From Chloroflexota bacterium (lineage in GTDB: Bacteria; Chloroflexota; UBA5177; JANWHV01): a DNA stretch of 5,098 bases. Every line of letters starts with the position of its first letter. Position 1 is the first letter of the stretch. Position numbers and translations under genes: made by a program. Below the pieces are notes generated by a model that was given only the letters and a program-made list of their open reading frames with translations, was not told where the DNA came from and did not search any database. Below, piece by piece: positions 1 through 5,098 of the stretch. The stretch spans positions 1-5,098 of the forward strand of contig JANWHO010000259.1 in the NCBI GenBank assembly GCA_025450375.1, given 5' to 3'.

Positions 1-1497
1 CGCGTTCCGTTTCGCGGTGTCCACGGTTACCCGCGACTGGGCGATCAGCGAGTCCACCTGGGAGTCGTTGAACCACTCCATGGAGGCCCAGGTTCCGGCC
101 GACTTCGAATCATATTGCACGAAGAACATGGCATCGGGCGAGGGGTAGGTCACGCCGTAGAACACCTCGGTCACGTTCGGCGTCGTGGCCGGCTTGGCGG
201 CGATTTCGGTGATCCGGTTCCAGGGAAGGGGATTGAGGGTCACCTTGAAGCCAATGCTGGACATCACGCTGTTGAACAACAGTCCGATCTGCGCCTCGAA
301 ACTGGAGCCGGAGACATAACTGAAGGTGATTGGAATGGCGCCTTTCCCGGCGTACTTGCTCTTGTCCAACTCGGCCTTGGCGGCGCTAAGGTTCTGCTGG
401 ATCGCGGGCAGGCTGCCATTGTAGGCGTCCTTGAAGATGGGCGCCAGGGGGCCGTTGACGGCGGCACCGGGTAAGAGCCGGTTACGGGTGGTGTTGTAGT
501 CGAAGGCCAGAGCGATGGCCCGGCGCACATGAATGTCGTCGGTAGGAGCAAGCGCCATGTTCATTTTGAGATAGAACACCGTTTCGGTCGGCGCCGTAAA
601 CAGCCTGAAGCCAAGATTCTTCAGGGTAGTGTAGGCGGGGATGCCCTGATATTGGCTGGTCATGTCCAGCACGCCGGTCTTGGCGAGCGAGATTACCGTG
701 GCGTCGGCGGTGACGATCAGCACCCGTACCTCGTCGATGGAGTTGGCGTGCCAGCCGCGGAAGTAGCCAGGGAACTTCTTCATCTTCAGCTCGCTGCCCT
801 CGACATCGCTTTCCAGCGTGTAGGGACCCGATCCGGCCTCGTTGTTGGCCAGAAACGCGGTGCCATAGTCGCCGTTGACCCCGTATTTGCCGCTCTTGTG
901 GTGCGACGTAACCAGGGTCTTATCGAGGATGTAGAGCCCAGGGAGGGTGTTCGGGAACGGGGCAAAGGCTGGTTCGAGGGTGAAGCGCACCGTGTAGCGG
1001 TCCAGCGCCTTGACGCCGGCCGGCTTGAGCACGCCCTGCCAAACGGCGGACGGGGTGGAGGCGATGGTCAGGGCGCGTTGCATGGAGTAGACCACGTCGG
1101 CGGAGGTCAGCTCGGTCCCGCTGTGGAACTTGATCCCCTTCTTCAGCACGAAGGTGAACACCTTGGCATCGGGCGAGGCGGTGAAGTGATCGGCGAGGAG
1201 CGGCTTCACCCCGGCACCGGCGGTGGCGGCCAGGAGTGAATCATAAAAATTGATCTGAGCCATTTGCTGCGTATAGTCATTGCCAATCGCCGGATCGATA
1301 TTACCGAACACCTGCACCGCGTTGAGGGTGAGAGTATTGAGGCCGGCGGCGGCCCGTTCGGCATGAGCGTCCAGCGCGGTGGTCATTTGGGAGAGGGCAA
1401 CCGCGCCCACTCCCAGCGCGGCGGCGCGCGCCATGAAATCGCGGCGCGAGAGGTCGCCGGCAACCACGGAGGAAAGTAACTGGTCCAGGCTAGTCAT
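1..1497 (-). CDS. Tat-exported ABC transporter substrate-binding protein, family 5 (peptide/small-molecule type), 3' end outside window
   Basis: I translated this frame by hand: it is open from the ATG at 1497-1495 to the window edge, giving 499 residues without a stop. The family usually has about 500-550 residues, so only a short C-terminal end is missing. The N-terminus carries a twin-arginine signal (SRRDFM at residues 17-22), a hydrophobic stretch (about 25-36) and a plausible cleavage site after AHA (about residue 46), so the folded protein is probably exported by Tat. The SBP_bac_5 signature is clear: FTFVLKKGIKFHSGTELTSA is followed by DVVYSM (about residues 115-140), and later come SGPYTLES and DDIHVRRAIALAFDYNT. 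Such proteins capture oligopeptides, dipeptides, nickel or other small solutes for an ABC importer; the substrate cannot be read from sequence. It is divergent from the GntR-HyuA fusion gene, whose product may regulate it. No permease or ATPase gene is inside the window; they may lie beyond base 1. Confidence 0.93.
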   Translation of the reverse strand, partial: MTSLDQLLSSVVAGDLSRRDFMARAAALGVGAVALSQMTTALDAHAERAAAGLNTLTLNAVQVFGNIDPAIGNDYTQQMAQINFYDSLLAATAGAGVKPLLADHFTASPDAKVFTFVLKKGIKFHSGTELTSADVVYSMQRALTIASTPSAVWQGVLKPAGVKALDRYTVRFTLEPAFAPFPNTLPGLYILDKTLVTSHHKSGKYGVNGDYGTAFLANNEAGSGPYTLESDVEGSELKMKKFPGYFRGWHANSIDEVRVLIVTADATVISLAKTGVLDMTSQYQGIPAYTTLKNLGFRLFTAPTETVFYLKMNMALAPTDDIHVRRAIALAFDYNTTRNRLLPGAAVNGPLAPIFKDAYNGSLPAIQQNLSAAKAELDKSKYAGKGAIPITFSYVSGSSFEAQIGLLFNSVMSSIGFKVTLNPLPWNRITEIAAKPATTPNVTEVFYGVTYPSPDAMFFVQYDSKSAGTWASMEWFNDSQVDSLIAQSRVTVDTAKRNA

Positions 1498-1505
1498 CGG
1501 CGGTG

Positions 1506-1512
1506 CCCCCTT
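1506..1512 (-). promoter_or_regulatory. Ribosome binding site of the solute-binding protein gene
   Basis: Reading the minus strand, AAGGGGG lies 8 nt before the ATG at 1497-1495. This is a good Shine-Dalgarno match at normal spacing, and together with the Tat signal beginning 16 residues later it fixes the start of the solute-binding protein. Confidence 0.7.
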
Positions 1513-1560
1513 ATAACTCTTGCCGTCGCTGGACGCCCCGCGCCGGCGGGCAAAACGAAG

Positions 1561-1583
1561 AATCATATAAATCGTATATGATT
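1561..1583. promoter_or_regulatory. Inverted-repeat operator candidate for a GntR-type regulator
   Basis: AATCATATA (1561-1569) and TATATGATT (1575-1583) are perfect reverse complements around a 5-bp centre (AATCG). The same stretch can also be read as two near-identical tandem 9-mers, AATCATATA and AATCGTATA, followed by TGATT; the second 9-mer plus TGATT is a 14-bp imperfect palindrome (AATCGTATATGATT). FadR-type GntR operators are often short AT-rich palindromes with a GTATAC-like core, so this fits in general form. It sits between two divergent genes, one of which encodes a GntR winged helix, the normal arrangement for an autoregulated local regulator. Binding itself is inference. Confidence 0.6.
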
Positions 1584-1672
1584 TAGGCCGTACGATAATC
1601 CATTCGGGCGCCGCGTGTCAAGGCGTGGGAATGCAGAACTCCAATCCCTAACCAAGACGGATCCAGCTATCC

Positions 1673-1680
1673 TATATGAT
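1673..1680 (+). promoter_or_regulatory. Second operator half-site overlapping the start codon
   Basis: TATATGAT repeats 8 of the 9 bases of the right arm of the upstream inverted repeat, and its ATG (1676-1678) is the first possible start codon of the fusion gene. The opposite arm is poor (only ATC at 1661-1663 matches). It could be an auxiliary half-site used for autoregulation, or a chance match, since 8 AT-rich bases are weak evidence. Confidence 0.3.
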
Positions 1681-3514
1681 GAAGCGACACCAGATGGAGT
1701 ATCGCGGAGACACGGACGATGAAGACGTGACCACTCTGGATAATCAGGTCAGTAAGCACGAACGCGCCTATCGCTTGATTCGCGCCCGGATTCTTGATGG
1801 CGCCTACCCGCCCGGTCATCGCCTGGTCATTGACGCGCTAGCCGAGGAGCTCGGGATCAGCCAGGTGCCGGTGCGCGAGGCGATTCGCCGTCTAGAGGCG
1901 GAAGGGCGCATCGAGTATCGCCACAACATCGGGGCCAGGGTCGCGCCGGCAAGCGAACCCCGCCAGGTGCGGATCGGGGTGGACGTCGGCCACACCAGTA
2001 CCGACGCCGTGGTGATGGACGGCGCGCGCGTGGTGATGGCCGCCAAACTGCCCGCTACGGCCGACGTGACGGCTGGGATCGCCGCCGCCATCGAGCAGGT
2101 GACGCGCGAGGGGCGCGTGGCGCCCGCCTCGATTGAAGCCGTGTTGATCGGGACGACGCATTTCGCCAACGCCTTCGAGAAGCGCCAGTTGGCCGCATCT
2201 GCCTGCATCCGCCTGGGTCTGCCCGCCACGGAGGGCTTACCGCCCATGGCGGACTGGCCCGCCGAGGCCCGCGCCGCCGCGGATTGCCGGTGTTATCTGG
2301 CCCATGGCGGGCATCACTTCGACGGCCGGACGCTCTCCCCTCTTCGCCCCGATGAACTGCGGCGGATCGCGGCGGACCTCCAGCTCCATGACATTCAGTC
2401 GGTGGCCGTATCGGCGGTCTTTTCCCCGGTCTCGGGGGCCGCCGAGCTTGAGGCAGCCGAGATCTTGCGCGCGGCCCTCCCCGAGGTAGCGATCAGCCTT
2501 TCGCACCGGATCGGCCGTCTCGGCCTGCTGGAACGGGAGAACGCCGCGATCATCAACGCGTGCCTCCGTCCGGGCGCCCGCGGCGTGCTGGCGGATTTGC
2601 GTGCCATGCTGCGCCGTCTGGGGATCGCCGCTCCGCTCTATCTGACCCAGAACGACGGCACCCTGATGACCGGCGAGCACGCGGAGCGATTCCCCGTCCT
2701 CACCTTCTCCTCCGGACACGCCAATAGCATCCGCGGCGCGGCGTTTCTCACCGGGCTGCGTGACGCGGTGGTGATTGATGCCGGGGGCGGCGCCATGCGA
2801 ATCGGGGCCCTGGTCGACGGTTTTCCCAGAGAGGCAACTGCCGCGGCAAGAGTGGGAGGGGTGCGTACCAACTCGCGCATGCCGGACCTGGTGAAGGTGC
2901 CCATCGGAGGGGACAGCGTGGTGACCGGGCCGCCCTGGGGGGTGGGGCCGGACTCCGTGGGGTCACGCCTCCGTGACCAGGCCCTGGTGTTCGGCGGCGA
3001 TACGGTGACCCTTACCGATGTCGCCGTGGCGGCGGGCCTGATTGCCCTGGGCGACCCGAACCGAGCCGCGCATCTCCGCGCCGCGGCGCCGGAACTCCTG
3101 GAGATCCTGGGGCTCCCATTGCGGCGGGCCGTGCAGCGGGCCGGCGCCATTTCCACCGGAATCCCTCTGATTGTGATAGGAGGGAGCGCCCCGCTCGCCA
3201 ACGCCGCCCTGGCCCCGCGACACACCGTCATCCCCGAGCAATTCGCGGTAGCCAACGCGGTGGGCGCCGCCATGGCCCCGGTCTCGGGCGAGGTCGATCG
3301 CATCGTCTCGCTGGAAGGAGTGTCTCGTCAGGAGACCCTGGCGCTGGCGGTCTCCGAGGCGGTGGGCCAGGCCGTGGCGGCGGGAGCGGACCCTGCCTCG
3401 GTGCGGGTAGCCTGGGCCGAGGACGCTCCGCTTACCTACTTGCCCGGCAACGTTACCCGTGTCCGGGTCAAGGCATTTGGCGCCCTTGGCGTGGGGGCGG
3501 CCCATGACCGCTGA
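1676..3514 (+). CDS. GntR winged-helix / HyuA-like ASKHA ATPase fusion protein (putative regulator)
   Basis: The product has 612 residues. Residues 1-28 are a variable, acidic leader. Residues 29-92 are a full GntR-family winged helix: AYRLIRARILDGAYPPGHRL, then LAEELGISQVPVREAIRRLE, then the wing IEYRHNIGARVA. Only about 7 residues later a hydantoinase/oxoprolinase-type domain starts (RIGVDVGHTSTDAV, 99-112) and continues to the end, with IGTTHFANA (158-166), SHRIGRLGLLERENAAIINA (276-295), LYLTQNDGTLM (321-331), GPDSVG (424-429), FGGDT (439-443) and ATP-fold C-terminal motifs. The usual GntR effector domain (FCD, UTRA) is absent. Phosphate loop 2 is DAGGGAMR (368-375), where the family has DxGGTTTD, so ATPase activity is doubtful. 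The first in-frame stop upstream is at 1649, making ATG 1676 the first ATG; 1679, 1694 or GTG 1727 are also possible, as no start has a strong ribosome site. I infer a regulator that senses a pathway metabolite; a bifunctional enzyme-regulator is the alternative. Confidence 0.9.
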   Translation: MMKRHQMEYRGDTDDEDVTTLDNQVSKHERAYRLIRARILDGAYPPGHRLVIDALAEELGISQVPVREAIRRLEAEGRIEYRHNIGARVAPASEPRQVRIGVDVGHTSTDAVVMDGARVVMAAKLPATADVTAGIAAAIEQVTREGRVAPASIEAVLIGTTHFANAFEKRQLAASACIRLGLPATEGLPPMADWPAEARAAADCRCYLAHGGHHFDGRTLSPLRPDELRRIAADLQLHDIQSVAVSAVFSPVSGAAELEAAEILRAALPEVAISLSHRIGRLGLLERENAAIINACLRPGARGVLADLRAMLRRLGIAAPLYLTQNDGTLMTGEHAERFPVLTFSSGHANSIRGAAFLTGLRDAVVIDAGGGAMRIGALVDGFPREATAAARVGGVRTNSRMPDLVKVPIGGDSVVTGPPWGVGPDSVGSRLRDQALVFGGDTVTLTDVAVAAGLIALGDPNRAAHLRAAAPELLEILGLPLRRAVQRAGAISTGIPLIVIGGSAPLANAALAPRHTVIPEQFAVANAVGAAMAPVSGEVDRIVSLEGVSRQETLALAVSEAVGQAVAAGADPASVRVAWAEDAPLTYLPGNVTRVRVKAFGALGVGAAHDR

Positions 3515-4604
3515 GGATCTGCCGCGACAACCGTGGGTGCTCACCCCGGCGGATCTGGACGCCATCGCCCTGGGCGCCGGCGTACTCGGTTCGGGCGGGG
3601 GTGGGCCGGCCGAACTGGGGAAGCTGCTGGTCCTGGAAGCGCTTCGTCATACCGATCCGATCACCATCGTGCCCGTGGAATCGCAAGAGGACACGCCTCT
3701 GGTGGTCGCGGTGGCCCAGATTGGTACCCCAATGGTGTTCGGCGAGCGGTTGGGGCGGGGAACCGAGCCCAGCGACGCGGTCCGCGCCCTGGAGGCGCAT
3801 CTGGGGGCGCGGGCCGGCGCGCTGATGTGTGATGAATTGGGGGGTCTCAACAGCATGACCCCGTTGCTCGCCGCCGCGCATCTGCGCCTCCCGGTCCTGG
3901 ACGCGGATGCCATGGGACGCGCCTTTCCCGATCTCTATATGGATACCCTCAGTATGTATGCCGAGGATCCCGTGCCCTGCGCCTTTTGCGACGACGAGGG
4001 AAATATCGCGATTCTCCCCGGTGCCCGCGATCCGAAACCCACCGAGCGCCTCGGGCGCGCGATCACGATCGCCATGGGCGGCATGAGTTATCTGGCCCGC
4101 CCCGCTCCCTTCGGCCAGGCCCGGCGGCAGGCCATGATACCGGGCAGCTACAGCCGGGCCTGGGCGCTCGGTCGGGCCGTCCAGCGCGCGGTGGATCGCC
4201 AGGATTTGCCGATGCTTGATCTCCGCGGCCTCGGCGGATGCGTGCTTTTTCATGGACTTGTCACGGCGGTGAATCGCCGCTCGGCGCGCGGGCCGCTCCA
4301 CGGCGTGGTCACTATAGAAGACTACGTGGGCCGGTTCACGAGTCCCCTGCGGCTGGACTTTCAGAATGAATATCTTACCGCTCACCTCGATTCCGTCCTG
4401 GTGGCCGTCACTCCCGACGTGATCAGCCTGATCGACGACGAGACGGGTGAGCCGGTCGCCGCGGATCAGGCGCGGGCAGGCCATCACGTCGTGGTGCTTG
4501 GCTTTCAGGCCGACCCGCGCATGACCACTCCGACCGCTCTCCAGGTGGTTGGCCCCGCCGCGTTTGGGTATCCGCTGGCCTACCGCGCCCTAACGTTGGG
4601 ATAG
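3504..4604 (+). CDS. DUF917 / S-methyl-thiohydantoin desulfurase-type protein
   Basis: The product has 366 residues, a normal length for the DUF917 family (now split in Pfam into S-Me-THD N- and C-terminal domains). Family features in order: LTPADLDAIALGAGVLGSGGGG (13-34) with the glycine-rich GSGGGG turn, ALMCDELGGLNSMTPLLAA (106-124), LPVLDADAMGRAFPDLYM (129-146), AIAMGG-like ITIAMGGMSYLA (187-198), then the C-terminal beta-rich part with LRLDFQNEYL (282-291), DDETGEPV and VVGPAAFGYPLAY (348-360). Members are cytoplasmic and are typically encoded beside HyuA-like proteins; at least one is reported to desulfurise a methylthio-hydantoin, but the substrate here is unknown. The ATG at 3504 is chosen because it overlaps the preceding stop (3512-3514) by 11 nt, indicating translational coupling, and begins just before the conserved domain; a GTG at 3459 would add 15 unconserved residues. 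Confidence 0.9.
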   Translation: MTAEDLPRQPWVLTPADLDAIALGAGVLGSGGGGPAELGKLLVLEALRHTDPITIVPVESQEDTPLVVAVAQIGTPMVFGERLGRGTEPSDAVRALEAHLGARAGALMCDELGGLNSMTPLLAAAHLRLPVLDADAMGRAFPDLYMDTLSMYAEDPVPCAFCDDEGNIAILPGARDPKPTERLGRAITIAMGGMSYLARPAPFGQARRQAMIPGSYSRAWALGRAVQRAVDRQDLPMLDLRGLGGCVLFHGLVTAVNRRSARGPLHGVVTIEDYVGRFTSPLRLDFQNEYLTAHLDSVLVAVTPDVISLIDDETGEPVAADQARAGHHVVVLGFQADPRMTTPTALQVVGPAAFGYPLAYRALTLG

Positions 4605-4936
4605 GCCGGCGCTTGAGCCTCCGCCGCAACACCTTGCGTGACGGGCGATCGATGCACGCGAATCTTCTGGCCGGTCCAGGCCGAGGGATTCGCGTGCAGG
4701 CCGGCCTGGACTTGATCCACCGTATAGATCGTGGCCGATTCCTGGGCGCCGTGGCTGGAAGAGAACTGGAGGCTTGCCCCAAGGGCAAGAGCGGCGACCA
4801 CCACGACGAACGAGAATCGCGGCAACACGAGGATAAGGCGCCGCTGCCGGACGCGGCGCCGTGCCTCACGAGGATCGACCGACTGTAACGACGCGCGGTC
4901 AGCGGACGGAGCGGCGGAAACCTGGGGGTCGTTCAT
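4580..4936 (-). CDS. Small membrane-anchored protein with a probable truncated OB-fold-like domain
   Basis: The product has 118 residues: a polar N-terminus, a strongly basic stretch (REARRRVRQRR, 23-33), one membrane segment (about 41-57, FSFVVVVAALALGASLQF) and an outer part with YTVDQVQAGLHANPSAWTGQ (71-90) followed by KIRVH. The basic residues before the membrane helix predict the N-terminus inside and the C-terminus outside. The 'YTV.QV.AGL...P.AW.G..I.V' pattern resembles the first strands of small OB-fold proteins (CcmE/tRNA_anti-like) found in several high-GC phyla, but this domain normally runs on for many tens of residues, while here only about 23 low-complexity residues follow. I therefore suspect 3' truncation, though a naturally short form is possible. 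AAGGAG precedes the ATG, and the xanthine-dehydrogenase-type gene ends 33 nt upstream, so both probably share one transcript. The last 25 nt overlap the end of the convergent DUF917 gene. Confidence 0.68.
   Translation of the reverse strand: MNDPQVSAAPSADRASLQSVDPREARRRVRQRRLILVLPRFSFVVVVAALALGASLQFSSSHGAQESATIYTVDQVQAGLHANPSAWTGQKIRVHRSPVTQGVAAEAQAPAYPNVRAR
4653..4698. repeat. 12-bp perfect inverted repeat with 22-nt loop
   Basis: TGCACGCGAATC (4653-4664) and GATTCGCGTGCA (4687-4698) are exact reverse complements. The 22-nt loop contains two GGCC blocks (4669-4672 and 4679-4682) able to extend the hairpin. A further perfect palindrome, CAGGCCGGCCTG, begins at 4697. The structure lies inside the coding sequence of the small membrane protein (arms encode residues 80-84 and 91-95) and about 50 nt past the stop of the DUF917 gene. 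Neither side is followed by a T-run, so it is not a standard intrinsic terminator, but it could stall or protect converging transcripts. Confidence 0.6.
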
Positions 4937-4946
4937 CGGTGATCCT

Positions 4947-4952
4947 CTCCTT
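4947..4952 (-). promoter_or_regulatory. Ribosome binding site of the small membrane protein gene
   Basis: On the minus strand AAGGAG lies 10 nt before the ATG at 4936-4934, within the 33-nt gap after the upstream gene's stop codon. This supports the small ORF as genuinely translated and fixes its start. Confidence 0.7.
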
Positions 4953-4969
4953 TGCTCTGGCTGCTTCTC

Positions 4970-5098
4970 CTAGCTCTTGGTGGTCGCCGCCGCTTGCAAG
5001 GTTTGGGCAAGGGCCGCCTTCACCCGATCCGGGCGCATCGGCAGTTGCCGGATCCGCACGCCGATCGCGTCGAAGACCGCGTTGGCGATCGAGGGCGC
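4970..5098 (-). CDS. Xanthine dehydrogenase / aldehyde oxidase family molybdopterin-binding subunit, C-terminal end only
   Basis: Only the last 42 codons and the TAG stop (4972-4970) are inside the window; the rest lies beyond base 5098. The visible start APSIANAVFDAIGVRIRQLP followed by MRPDRV is the characteristic C-terminal segment of the large molybdenum-cofactor subunit of xanthine dehydrogenase, CO dehydrogenase (CoxL) and aldehyde oxidase-type hydroxylases, where 'PAIANAVFDATGVRxRxLP' is near invariant. Such enzymes hydroxylate purines, N-heterocycles, aldehydes or oxidise CO; the substrate cannot be told from this part. The last residues (AAATTKS) are unconserved. The gene is followed after 33 nt by the small membrane protein, probably as an operon transcribed toward the DUF917 gene. 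Confidence 0.85.
   Translation of the reverse strand, partial: APSIANAVFDAIGVRIRQLPMRPDRVKAALAQTLQAAATTKS

Larger units (their letters stand above)
1498..1675. promoter_or_regulatory. Divergent intergenic regulatory region
   Basis: This 178-bp gap separates the start codons of the minus-strand solute-binding protein and the plus-strand GntR-HyuA gene, so it must hold promoters for both. It is much richer in A+T than the genes around it, particularly between 1551 and 1600. It contains the inverted repeat at 1561-1583 and further short ATCGTA/TATATGAT-like elements at 1591-1596 (minus orientation) and 1673-1680. Possible -10 hexamers (TATGAT at 1577-1582, GATAAT at 1594-1599) are present, but I found no convincing -35 element at proper spacing, so exact promoter positions are not called. 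Confidence 0.65.

Noticed and set aside
529..1239. A 236-codon plus-strand open frame opposite the solute-binding protein
   Set aside because: It is the antisense shadow of a well-conserved family-5 binding protein; its translation is glycine/arginine/histidine-rich with no recognisable domain.
1535..1551. GC-rich imperfect palindrome (GCCCCGCG...CGGGC) in the leader of the solute-binding protein
   Set aside because: Arms are interrupted by mismatches and GC-rich self-complementarity is common here; no T-run or known regulatory element follows.
2237..3303. Several minus-strand open frames (160-221 codons) opposite the GntR-HyuA gene
   Set aside because: They overlap one another and a strongly conserved plus-strand gene, with no plausible ribosome sites or domains.
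3468..4487. A 339-codon minus-strand open frame opposite the DUF917 gene
   Set aside because: The plus strand has clear DUF917 motifs throughout. The antisense product has no known motif and its composition is that of a GC-rich shadow frame.
4583..4612. Possible terminator hairpin at the DUF917 stop (GCGCC ... GGCGC)
   Set aside because: Only five paired bases with a long loop and no following T-run; it does not meet the form of an intrinsic terminator.
4423..4869. A 148-codon minus-strand frame overlapping the small membrane protein, considered as a frameshifted continuation of its missing C-terminal part
   Set aside because: The translation is rich in Arg, Ser and Pro and shows no strand pattern continuing the YTVDQV domain, so it does not support a simple frameshift.

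Overview
This is a high-GC bacterial window with four genes that run off or converge at its ends, and no RNA genes, CRISPR arrays or insertion sequences that I can see. The lineage cannot be fixed from the sequence. The high GC content, the Tat-type solute-binding lipid- or periplasm-exported protein, the xanthine-dehydrogenase-type gene and a small membrane-anchored protein with a 'YTVDQVQAGL...W.G' motif would suit soil bacteria such as Chloroflexota, Actinomycetota or some Proteobacteria. This is a guess from protein style, not a measured assignment.

Layout. Positions 1-1497 (minus strand) hold almost all of a Tat-exported family-5 solute-binding protein of an ABC importer; its last few tens of residues lie outside the window. 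A 178-bp divergent intergenic region (1498-1675) follows, containing an AT-rich, perfect 9-bp-arm inverted repeat at 1561-1583 that looks like an operator. Reading the other way, 1676-3514 encodes a 612-residue protein in which a complete GntR-type winged-helix DNA-binding domain is joined in frame to an almost full-length hydantoinase/oxoprolinase-type (HyuA-like) ASKHA ATPase domain. It overlaps by 11 nt a DUF917 / S-methyl-thiohydantoin-desulfurase-type gene (3504-4604). Converging on that gene from the right is a minus-strand pair: the C-terminal end of a xanthine-dehydrogenase-family molybdopterin subunit (from beyond the window to 4970) and, 33 nt downstream, a short membrane-anchored protein (4936-4580) whose extracytoplasmic domain looks truncated.

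How the genes may work together (inference). HyuA-like and DUF917 proteins are commonly encoded side by side and are associated with hydantoin-type ring chemistry; a peptide/small-molecule ABC binding protein and a molybdenum hydroxylase are compatible with uptake and breakdown of an N-heterocycle or cyclic amide. The most notable point is the GntR-HyuA fusion. Its ASKHA domain keeps much of the family sequence, but its second phosphate-binding loop reads DAGGGAMR where the family normally has DxGGTTTD. This suggests a former enzyme turned into the ligand-sensing half of a transcription regulator, parallel to the ROK family (HTH plus sugar-kinase fold). The inverted repeat in the divergent promoter region is the obvious candidate target, which would put the transporter and the DUF917 gene under a regulator derived from the pathway's own enzyme family.
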